Positions 45,360 to 55,489 of a DNA stretch of 64,000 nt are shown piece by piece. How positions within the stretch are numbered: position 1 is the first letter of the stretch; the number at the start of each line of letters is the position of its first letter. The stretch comes from Escallonia rubra (Eukaryota; Streptophyta; Magnoliopsida; Escalloniales; Escalloniaceae): assembly GCA_033065855.1 (NCBI GenBank), contig JAVXUO010002027.1:124001-188000 (forward strand), given 5' to 3'. Below the pieces are notes generated by a model that saw only the letters and a program-made list of their open reading frames with translations, was not told the DNA's origin and did not search any database. Position numbers and translations under genes: made by a program.

Positions 45360-45524
45360 GTCAAGCTAGTATTGAAATTTTTGACAAGTTTGACTATTGT
45401 CAATAGAATAAGAGTAACATTACGCTAGCAATTAAATTGCAAATTTTAGTATTGTTTGATTGGCTATCAATTTCAATAGGATATCCATTGCAAATTTTAT
45501 GATCAACTCAGTTACACATTAACT

Positions 45525-45734
45525 CCAAGGAATTAGTCTGGTGGTAAAACCTTCTTTGACCTCTCGGTCTCCAAACCTTGGGGCTAGAACCTGGAAGAAA
45601 AGAAAAGCTCTTCTGAAAGCACCAATGCGATGTCGGAGGTGCTCCCTTGTGATTGTTCGGGGAGGGGACTTGTTTCGATTGACGTTAAAACTGGTACGAG
45701 AATCTCTTACTTTATTAAAAAAAAAAAAAAAAAG
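45525..45734 (+). mobile_element. tRNA-derived SINE with poly-A tail
   Basis: It begins with an A-box-like TAGTCTGGTGGTAA, then a B-box-like GGGCTAGAACC, a unique body and an A-tail (45717-45734). The body CCTGGAAGAAAAG...TTCT-AAAGCACCAA aligns with 53878-53985, so it is a dispersed repeat. The target duplication was not resolved. Confidence 0.6.
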
Positions 45735-47890
45735 TCACACGTTTGAAAACTTGGGAGGCATGAGTTTCGTAAATAAGAACCACACTTTAGATCGTGGCCC
45801 ATGTGTGGAATGAATGCTTTCACAACTGGGCTTAAAATTCTTTACATATATATATCGAATAAATTTGTACTCAGTATTCTAGATGTCGAGCCCGGACCTT
45901 TATGACGGTTGGAGGAGGTTTCGAGGACTGGCTCTCCAGACTAACTTATTTTTATGGGCCCCACATGAATATGTAGATTTCGTACCTTTCTTCTAGATTT
46001 TTTTGTTCTTCTTTTCTTTTTTTGTGAAGAAATAAACGGTTCGTTGATCAAATGAAACTTCCATCTATTTGATGAGATGTAATTAAGAACCGAGGTATCG
46101 CTTACCTTCACGTCACAAAATCACTTATATACCTTCGTTTTCGTTTATATTGAAGGTTATTTTGGCATCCGTATCATGACTATTGCTTTCGCGGATTCAC
46201 CCAAAATACGTATTTTTTCTTTTTACCATTTTTATACGAAACTGCCATTTTATGCAACATTTGAAATTGATTCATGTTTTGTACAAAATTGTGTCATTTT
46301 TGGCCGGTTATTACTTAGTTCCATCCCATACAAAGATATTTCTTTCAAGACCACGTTTGCTATGTTGTCTCCCGGGCTAATCATACGACTATGCCTTTTT
46401 TTGTACTTTGTTTCTTACGTGATGGAATTTCAGTTTTCAGCCAAAAAAAAGCAATTCCTTTACGTACACCAAAATCTCTCATTTCAAATATATAGATTTC
46501 CAAGTGAATGCTTTGATTTGGAAGGAAGAAGTATACTCTTTTTGTCAACATTGGATTGTAATCCAAAAATTAATTTTGACATTGCATTTAGGGTAATTTT
46601 TTTGGCCGATCCGCAAAAAGCATCTATCGCCATAAGTGCATTTCTTGGCACCCATACTTCTAGCACTAAAGTTTTCTAACAGGGTGTGGATTTGCACAAT
46701 TGTAAAGTGGTAAGATACTATGATTACGAGGATACAAATACCCTTGAGTGCGCTCAAGAATATATCGACAAGAATACGAAATATTACATTCATAAAGTTT
46801 TGTACGCGTCGAATTGTTCGGTGGACAACCTCTTGAGTTTTTAGCTAGCTTAAGCCTTAAGGTGGACTGTTAAATTATACACGAAAAAAAACATCCTCAT
46901 AAAATCCTTTTCCTGAATTGACTGACCTTCACATGTTGTACGTTCATTTGATTTCTCGAGTGACCGGCGTTGCATGTGGTTTGTGACAATCAAATTGACG
47001 AACTCTTTGTGACCGTTGGATGAGGTTTGGAGGACTGGGCGTCCAAACTAACTTACTTTATAGGGGACGGGCCCACATGAATATGTAAATTTCATACCTT
47101 TCTTTTAGATTTTTTTTTAATTTGAGAAAATAAACGATTTATTTGTTGAATCTGGTGTCCAACCCAAAAAAATGCTCAAGAATTGGAGAAGCCCACCAGG
47201 TATTAGAACCAATCCCAAACATCATGTATTGTCGATGAGATGAGGGACTTGACACCCGCCCTCACGCGAAGCGTGAGAATAAGATGTGCTCCTATTGAGT
47301 AAGATGTGGTCTTGTTTGAATCGAATGGGGGCGGCAGTGACCTAACTCTGATACCATGTTGAACCTGATGTCCAATCCAAAAGCATGCTCAAGAATTGGA
47401 AAAGCCCACCAGGTATAAAAACCAATCACAAACTCCATATATTATCGATGTGGGACTTGACATTATTGATCAAATGGAATTACCATCTCTTCAGATTGAT
47501 GACATTAAGAACCCATGTGCATCTTCCCTCCGAGTAACAAAATCACTTACAAAGCTTTCTTTTAGATTAATAATTTGAAAGTTATGATTACTTCCATGGA
47601 TTCACCAAAAATACGTATTTTTTGGTTTTAGCATTTTCACATAAAACTGTCATTTTATACAGCCTTCCATCCAAACTGATTCAAGGGTTTTGAAAAATTT
47701 GTGTCAAGTTTTGCCCGGTTATAACTTAGTTTGATCCCAAACAATGATGATCCTTATCGTGTACTATATTTGATTTCTTTCAAGATCATATTTGTCGTGT
47801 TGTCTCGCGGCCTTTACATAAGCAAAAACCTCCCGCTTCAAATATCTAGATTTCCAAGTGAAAACTTGGATTTGGAAGGAAGAAGTAAGA
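45735..47890. repeat. Segmental direct duplication, two diverged copies
   Basis: Copy A (about 45909-46533) and copy B (about 47013-47888) share many blocks in order: GACTGG-CTCCA-ACTAACTTA, CCACATGAATATGTA-ATTTC, TTGATCAAATG, AAAATACGTATTTTTT and a final AGATTTCCAAGTGAA followed by GATTTGGAAGGAAGAAGTA. Copy B is interrupted by a TRIM. Copy A has about 100 bp extra near 46380-46470. No coding function is evident in either copy. Both may be parts of a larger, unclassified repeat. Confidence 0.8.
47144..47462 (-). mobile_element. TRIM (miniature LTR retrotransposon), 319 bp, minus orientation
   Basis: Two short LTRs (47144-47255, 112 bp; 47357-47462, 106 bp) flank about 100 bp. On the minus strand the LTR starts TGTCAAGTCCCACATCG and ends GTTCAACA, followed directly by TGGTATCAGAG (complement of 47346-47356), an exact initiator-Met tRNA primer site. 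A purine tract GTGAGGGCGGG precedes the other LTR. A perfect 5-bp duplication TTATT flanks it (47139-47143 and 47463-47467). No protein is coded, so it depends on other elements for movement. Confidence 0.93.
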
Positions 47891-50154
47891 TAAAACATGC
47901 ATGCTAAAGTTTTTCTTCGAGGCCTATTCCATAACAATGAGTCAGTTTCCATAACATATCTGGCAAAAGTTCCAAACTACACTCGTACACCACAAATAGC
48001 AAACTTTCTCAAACAAGTAAAAGAATCTGCAAACACATTCCATGATTGTTGAGAAAGGAATTGTAGGAGGGCCCTTCAAATTAATTTGCCTTGGGCAAAA
48101 GGGACCACAACTCGTGCTACAATTCGAGTTTAATGCAACGGGTGTGATGGACCCAACATTATAAAGACATGGCATTTCAAAGTATCATCTTGGGTGTCGA
48201 TTGATCTTGAAATATTGCCATGAGTAACACTCAATCATGCACAACATGTGAAGGCCTTTAATATGCTTTCAAATGAAAACTGCACAACAGACTCATTTGA
48301 ATCAATCTACTACTTTGATAATGATTTCCTAACTTCAATGCAGCCTAGTGATGGAATGATTTACTCTATCCTCTAGTCTTGTAGGTTCATAAAGCTCTAG
48401 CTTTCTGCTTTCTGTGGATGCAGCCTGATGAGATGTTGACATACCAACTTCCACAGAATTTTTGAGGGAGACGTGAAAAGAGACCTATAAAGGAGATTAC
48501 TAAGCTTAAGTGAAACCTTTACCGATATGGTGCTCGAGTAGTTCAACATTTATCAAGTCGAGCTGACTCGAGCATAAGGAGTTTGATGTACTTTAGGTTC
48601 ACTAAGGATTGCTCAAGAACTAATCGAGCAGTTCGAGTAGGAATGATAAGCTGACAAGAATCCTAATCTAGACTAGTTTGCCTTAATCTCACAAACTGGA
48701 GGATACTTTAGCCAGAAGACAACAGTCGAACCTAATCTGGCTGCTGGAGAGGAAGATGGAACATGGTGTCTGCTTCGAATACAACTGTAGAGTTACAAAT
48801 TGTAGTTCTTAATTGGCTAGACTGTTCTAGTTTGTATGCAACAATTTTTTTGCTTTTTTGCCTAAACTTGGTTTTAGTTCTGAGCAGACAAAGATGAGAA
48901 AAGATTAGCCTTGCACCAAACAATGTCAAGTTCGGCATTGCGTTAGCCCAATTACTGGTCGTGAAGCTACAAAATACTTTTGCATTTGAGGATGTCCCGC
49001 GTTGGCTCAAAATAGTTTTCAAAAGCACAAGCAACTTTAAACACGTCCGAACACCCGACATCGAGTTTCACTTTTGAAAGGCGAGCGAGATTCTCTACCA
49101 AATCCTGCAAGCCTCCAAGTTCATTTCTTCGTTGTGGTGCTTTCAAGTTTTGAACTAGTTCCTCTGGCTAATCAATTATTCGTCCTTAAGATCATCATGA
49201 GTCAATAATTCTACTTTCCTCTCCTTGCTTTCTGCACAAACTTTTCTTTTTATACTTCTCCCCTGTCCTGTTATTATTCTTTCCTTGCTCAGTACCTTTT
49301 TCCTTCATGAAGATGGAGAACCCCTTTTGGGGGTCGGCTCAGATTTTGAGAAAGAAGATTTCAAGACAGCCCATAACTCCAAAGTCCAAAAGCACCAACC
49401 ATGAAAATGATATACAAAACCATTTGAAAACTGAAGATGCTATTAGTAAGAATGGGACACTTTAACAAAACATGGACTATAACTATTAAGAAAGAAGCTT
49501 TATAAAGGGAAGCCTGCAGGAAGGTGATATAGACGACTGTAACATTGTCAATAAGAAATAGAAATACCAATTAGGCAGGAGAATATGGTTCAACCACCAG
49601 CATCACAGAGGGAAGAGAAACAATTCAGACCAAGGACAATTACACAAATCAAACATCCCAAGTGATCATTTCCGGTCCTTCTCCTCAATTTGAGGGAAGA
49701 CAATGACACAAAACATATGACAATTAATCATAGACAAAGACGAATTAAATGAAACACAAACCAAATCGAGCCAAAAAGCTGAATCACATACCGACATGGA
49801 AATCAAGAAGTTTGGAACTAACAAGGCTACGACAACGAAAATACAATGTGCATGTGCGTACATATGTGGTGTGTATGCACAAACCAACCATAATCTTTTC
49901 TTCACACGCTATTACACTCTTTAGTACGTTAAGATTTATCGCAAAGATCGCAAATGCAACTGGGTATTTGAAATTTTTAGCGACAAAATGCTAGCCAGTG
50001 TGGAAATAGACATGAACAGAACACGGAATGAATTGATAACAAGCAATAGCTTTCATCATAAACACCCAGATTTCTTCTCTTTCCAAGGTTTGTAGTATGA
50101 CAAGCACATCCCATATCAAACTTTAATAAGCTTAAAAAAATGGACAGAATGTGA
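47890..50154. other. Spacer without a recognised gene
   Basis: Open frames here are short, unrelated to families I know and lie in AT-rich DNA. The last few hundred bases before 50155 may contain the RALF 3' UTR. Confidence 0.45.
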
Positions 50155-50511
50155 CTAACTCCTGCATCGAGTAATGGCGCTGCACCCACGGGTGTAGGGA
50201 TTGGCCTGTGCACCGGGCTTGCAGTTGTAGTAGGAGGCGCCGCGCTGGGAGCAGGGAATGTTGTTCCTGCCCAGCGCTTCGTAGCTGATGTGATTGGAGG
50301 ATGCCAGGACGCGCCGGCTGGACTCGGAGTCGAGCTGGAACTCGTCGGCTGCTTCGAGGCACTCGGCTACGGTCCCGCGGCAGCCGGATCTCGCGGTGGG
50401 TATCCACCCCAGACGGCTGGGGTGGTCCACACTTGCGGCCGCCGGAGGAAGTAGCAGTGTGGTGATGAAGCAGAGGGTCAAGATCATGGAAGGACATGAA
50501 GTTGCAGCCAT
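50155..50511 (-). CDS. RALF: RALF peptide hormone precursor, single exon, 118 aa
   Basis: Secreted cysteine-rich peptide precursor; RALFs bind FERONIA-type receptor kinases and LLG co-receptors and raise apoplastic pH. The signal peptide is about residues 1-27, with a hydrophobic core MILTLCFITTLLLPP. The propeptide ends at the dibasic S1P site RRVL (66-69). The mature region keeps the receptor-binding HISY (74-77; usually YISY), RNNIPCSQRGASYYNC, then PGAQANPY and RGCSAITRC. Four cysteines at about 87, 97, 110 and 116 form the two disulfides. Single-exon structure and length match the RALF1/22/23/33 type. The Tyr-to-His change at the YISY motif is the only notable oddity. Confidence 0.95.
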   Translation of the reverse strand: MAATSCPSMILTLCFITTLLLPPAAASVDHPSRLGWIPTARSGCRGTVAECLEAADEFQLDSESSRRVLASSNHISYEALGRNNIPCSQRGASYYNCKPGAQANPYTRGCSAITRCRS

Positions 50512-52244
50512 TTTTACTCTGTTTCTCGTGTGAAGAGTCCTTTGCGAAAATGGATGTGGGAGCTTCTTAAAACGGGGAGCTGTGATTGTATGGACAAACG
50601 GGCACAGGGCTGAGTTGTATTATGAGTTTATTGCTGAATTGAATTTCAGGCACTTAGTTAGGAGTTATTTACGAGATTGCCACCAGTCTGTAGAAGCTTT
50701 TGAACACGGATTCTTCGGTTTAGTGACCTTTTTTAATCGTCAATTTTTTTTTTCTATTATTAAGTTTTGTATTTTTATTGTTTGAAAACATCCGGTAACG
50801 CTTTCCACTACAACACCTGTACAATACAACATCCGTTTTACAACAGTAAGGGCATGAGAGTCTTTAGTGACACGTTCAGTTATTACACACAATAAACTTT
50901 AATTATAATGTGTTTTGTTTCACAGGCTAAAGAAATCAGTGTTTCTGATCGCTAGTTAAGATTACGTAAGCCACTGACAAGGGGTCTTCATGATGGGTTG
51001 TATGGCTGAATTAAGAATTGAATACACGACATTGTTTACGACGGTCCTCATACCTTCCCAACAACTAAATACCTAGTGAATTTATTTGCAAGTCCAGTCT
51101 TTATATACCGGCCTTTTGTTTTTCTTCGGTTGAACTTATTTTATATCCGTTCTATAAAAACAATTTTTTTTTTCTAAAAATATACCTTCATCATCACCTC
51201 TAAAGGATCTTGTTGAATAAAAAAACATAGGCACTATATCCATCATTAATTTTTTCGCGGGTGAAAGAATGATATCAGTATTTCAAATTCGTAGTTACAT
51301 GTAGCAGATTGAGGGACTGGCTTTTATTTCCAGGGCTTCCTAATTTTTACTTTCACTAGAAAAAAAAAGTTGGCAACAAGGGCAGTCACGCAATTAGAGT
51401 AAAAACAATGTCCCTCACTGATAAACAAGTTTTGAGCGACCAAAAGGACAGTAGAAAATAAACAGAAGAAAGCCGACACCACATCCGTCGCCGTCACAGA
51501 TTTGGTCCCAGTAGGTACCGTGAAACAAAATACTTCGATTTTTAGTCCAAGTTGTAAAGTAGTTTCTTGTTCACTTTTGCTTCTACGTTCGTCCGTCGCA
51601 TCGGTTCTATTTCATCAAACCATCTTAAATGTAGAGCGAAATGGTCCAAGGCCGTGCAATATTTACTCATATGTTTATAGAAGACGTGTTTGAGCTCGAG
51701 ATCTTGTGACCGTGCAACAATTAAAAGACTTTGGGAACGACTACAAATTAAAGTTCAATTGAGGAAATATAGAGCTGAATTCTTTGTTGAGGCAAACAAT
51801 ATTTGAATTTCACCTTTCATATTTGACCTCCACAAGTATCGTTAGAGTGATGATTTAACAACCTTGAGAGATATTTTGTGACAAAAGTGAAACATATATG
51901 GTTAAAAGTATAGCTCAAATATCACTTCGCTTGTAAATCTTTTAAGATCTAAATATCCTTACTGATCTCTACTTATTGTTACGATATCAGGTGTAAATAC
52001 AATTTACGTGAAACGGGCAACAGCTCTAGCATGATGAATCCACCCCGCCCCCTTCCCCCTTATCAATCTCAGAGTTATTGATTTCATATTATTTCTTAAC
52101 GAATGTTTCTTAATTTGCTGAATGATGATGACGCCCTTGGGCAATATGCCAAAGTATCCTATTCAAGAGATTAAAGCATAGCATGGCCATACCATTTTTT
52201 TCGACACTTTCTTCTTTTTTCTAATAATAGTTCATCCACAAATT
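50512..52244. other. Upstream region of RALF; no gene seen
   Basis: AT-rich spacer with short ORFs only. I found no convincing TATA box for RALF by eye. Confidence 0.45.
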
Positions 52245-52884
52245 ATTTTTCCTAGTTTAATTCAATTTGCATGCATGTAAGTCAAGGGTTGTATTAGGGG
52301 TGAGCATTTAAACCGTTCAAACCAATCCAACCGGTCAAACCGAACCTACCAAACCGGCTGATCACAAACCGATTTAAAGAAACAATTGGTTTGGTTTTTT
52401 TTTTTACCAAACCGATGTTCGGTTCGGTTGGTTCGGTTTGGTTTTTTCGAAACCGTTCTAAACCGAACCAAACCGAACCTATATATATCTAATTAAAAAT
52501 TTATAAATCTTTATCTAATCCTAGTCATTATTTAATTTTTGTTATACTTATGATCTAACCACCACATATATGTGTAAACTCTACCTAATTTCAATAGGTA
52601 GGCTTTAAAAAAATAGTTATTATGTGTATAAATAATGCTAAATAATCAATATTTAGGCCAAAAAAATTCCAAAAATTAATTACTAACCCAAACCGGTCAA
52701 TCCGTCCAAACCAATCCGTTTGATCCGTCCAAACCGTTGAAACCGAACCGCTGAAACCAAACCGTTCAACTATGGTTTGGTTTTTTTTCTTCCAAACCGA
52801 TCGTGGTCGGTTCGGTTTGGTATTCACCATCAAAATTTTTCCTAGTTTAATTCAATTTGCATGCATGTAAGTCAAGGGTTGTAT
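52245..52884. mobile_element. AACCG-rich element (copy 2) between perfect 50-bp direct repeats
   Basis: 52245-52294 and 52835-52884 are identical (ATTTTTCCTAGTTTAATTCA ... AAGGGTTGTAT). Between them, 52296-52831 has inverted-like ends AGGGGTGAGCA and GATGGTGAATA and is packed with AACCG/CGGTT motifs. The repeats abut the element within a few bases on each side. A 50-bp duplication is far longer than normal for TIR transposons. Confidence 0.7.
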
Positions 52885-54577
52885 AGTTAAAATCTCTTTT
52901 TTATTTTTTATTTTTAAGTTTTATTCTTATATTTTAGTACTCCTTTCGCCCCTAAATATTTGATCATAATTTTTTTTTGATTGTCCCAAAAGAATTAATT
53001 ACTTTTCAATTACACGTATAAGTTAAACACGATCAATTAATTAGGAACGGAATGACTACTATGTTACACAACCTCTAATATAAAGATGAATTTTACATAT
53101 TTATCATGTATGTTATTTCTTTCTTATCCGATTATTTTTTTTGGGATCACAACTAGTTATTATTATTATTAATCATTTAAAATAGAGCACAAGTACCGAT
53201 TCATAAACAGCGACCAAGTGACGTGCACGTAACCGTTGTGGGTAGATGGAATGCAGGAGCAGGTCCCCCATCCATCATTACACATATATCACTGAAGAGC
53301 CGTTGTTTGCGCGTCCTATCCTATTAAATTAAAACAAACACTGATGACTCGGTTTCTCTCCAGAAAAAATAAAACTATTCTCTGCTCTGGCCAGCTGCAC
53401 CTTTCATCATTAGGAAAGGAAAGTCCTGTCAGAAACTTCTTTCTTTGTTGTACTTTCTTAGAATTTCTCCAAGCTTTAGAAGGGTTTTATTTGGACAGTG
53501 AACCTGAATCTTGTCTATACTTTTTTTTTTGTTTTTTTTTTATTAATAAGAGAATAGCATTGATAATTAAAAGGGTTACAGAATTGCCCAACGGCGAGTA
53601 AAGGTCACGACATTCCCGTGACTCTGAGTATACACGACCACAAAGGTCGGAAACTAACAACGAACCTATAAACTCAAAACCAATTACAATTAAACTAAAG
53701 CAGAGCATATCTTACACTTTAAATTAACTTTAAGTAATAAGCATAAGTTTAAAGGTTAAAAACACACCTAGTATACTAAAAAGTAATGAGCATATCTATA
53801 CTTAAAAGCGCTACATTAATGAGGAAACAAAACTACAAGGAGTAGTGAGTGAGGAAGGAGATTTGCTCTCTTTTTTTACTTTTTGAATTCAAACCTTGTC
53901 ACCAGCACCCTGGAAAAAAAAGTATTTCTCTAAACGCACCAAACCGGTGTGAAGAATGTGTCCTTAAGATCGCTTAGAGAGACGACTTATTCAGAACCAC
54001 TTAATCTCGGTTGACACTATTAAATTAATATGAACGCATATGGACATGGCCAACTACATCACAGATATTCTACAGATATTCTACAGTGCACATTGCCAAT
54101 TTTGCATGATCCTCAAAAGATGCTTACATGACAGGATGTCACAACTCATTAGTCTGTTTGGGTACGTGAGGTCCGCGTTGGGTTAGAGTTTGTTTGGTCC
54201 TATCTCGCAAATTTATTTGTGGAAAGCAGGAGTTAAATAATCCGAGAAAAGAGACCGAAAAGATAAAGAATACTGGAACTTGGATCAGTTTACAGTGAGT
54301 TTAGTATATGCAACATGTTATTAACATGGAATAGGGGAATTATCGTGGCGTGGCCGCCCCAAATATCAAGTGGTTTTGTGCATTCGTGAGGATAGTAGAG
54401 TTGAAATGAGTTCCAACTCTCTTGGCCTTTGATTACAATCATAGACCAGTGCACGAGCGTGAGCATTGGCGCAAAGTACGGTTGCTTCACAGTGACCTAG
54501 ATGTCCTAAAAAAAACAGCGTCCTTCATAGTAGTGAGGAAATCATAGTAGTGAGGAAAAGACTACGTACCTCAACCT
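52885..54577. other. Spacer with a second SINE copy
   Basis: AT-rich. It contains a poly-T tract (53521-53540) and the SINE-related segment at 53878-53985, plus a short tandem repeat CATAGTAGTGAGGAAA (near 54527 and 54543). No gene is recognised. Confidence 0.45.
53878..53985 (+). mobile_element. SINE copy related to 45525-45734
   Basis: CCTTGTCACCAGCACCCTGG, then A-rich, TTTCTCTAAACGCACCAA and GTGTCCTTAAGATCG align in order with the SINE at 45525-45734. The ends are degraded. Confidence 0.5.
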
Positions 54578-55489
54578 AGGGATGAACAACAAGCCGATAA
54601 AATCGATTCGAACCGTTCAAACCATTAGAACCGAACCGATCGAATTCGAACCGTTGATGAGCTTGAATGGTTTGATTTGAGATTTTCAAACCGAGGTCGG
54701 TTAAGTTCGGTTCACGGTTTAGGATTTTCAAACCGACACTAAACCGAACCGAACCGAACCGAGATTTACATTATTATAAAAAATATATATATACCTTAGC
54801 CTTATTAGCTAATAATCAGGATAGAATAAAACACGCTCACCCTAAATTAGCCTTCTCTTCTGATTCTACCCTTTCAAAGCCATTACTCACTATATATTGC
54901 ATCATTTACACTATGGCTCCTGTAATGTAAACATGGAGCCAATAGGCTAGTTATATCAAATATTACAATAGAGTCAAAAATGATAAAATACGAATCATGC
55001 CTACTTAAAGGAAAATCAACTAATAAAAACTTTAGAGAAGTACAGATTTGTTAGATATTAAGACTTAGAAAATTATCTGTATTTTTTTACTACCATTGTG
55101 ATGCACACCCTCTTAGTCTAGTTTCATGCTCAACTGTTAAGAAGTAAGTTTTGAAATTAGTGTTATGTTATTCCAGTAGTAATCATGTTGAAAACCCAAA
55201 TAATGTAGGAAAGAGAGCAAGTATTCCCATAAACCATGAGCACCTAAAAAATACAGTAGCCGAAAAAAGTTATAAATTAATCTTAAAAAAAATTGTTATT
55301 GGTTATTGTTTTTTTTCTTGAAAACATAATAATGTTTAAATTACGCTCAAACCGATCCAAACCGTTCAATTTGAACCGTTTGAACCGTTCAAACCGAAGT
55401 GTCTTGGTTCGGTTTGGTTTAAGAATTTGTGAATCAATGTTCATTGGTTCGGTTTGCGGTTTGACCCCCAAACCGAACCGTGCTCACCC
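54578..55489. mobile_element. AACCG-rich repeat element, copy 3
   Basis: The left end is TAGGGATGAAC and the right end, reverse-complemented, CTGGGTGAGCA. Dense AACCGAACC and GGTTCGGTT motifs occupy about 150 bp at each end, with an AT-rich middle (54770-55330). Same family as 44851-45359 and 52296-52831. Confidence 0.55.

Larger units (their letters stand above)
43634..45518. other. Upstream region of the REF/SRPP-like gene with small repeats
   Basis: About 250 bp of GC-richer promoter DNA is followed by AT-rich repeats: a probable MITE (about 44205-44520), a C-run plus (CA)n tract (44759-44793) and an AACCG-rich element (44851-45359). No gene is recognised. Confidence 0.5.

Noticed and set aside
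46176-46679. 167-codon open frame
   Set aside because: The homologous copy at 47570-47880 has stops and shifts, composition is AT-driven and no family is recognised.
47262-47278. Perfect short palindrome CTCACGCGAAGCGTGAG, considered as a terminator or Helitron hairpin
   Set aside because: It lies within the TRIM internal region next to the purine tract and is explained by that element. No CTRR end follows.
48732-49061. 109-codon minus-strand ORF
   Set aside because: No signal peptide, domain or family recognised. Isolated in AT-rich spacer; length is compatible with chance.
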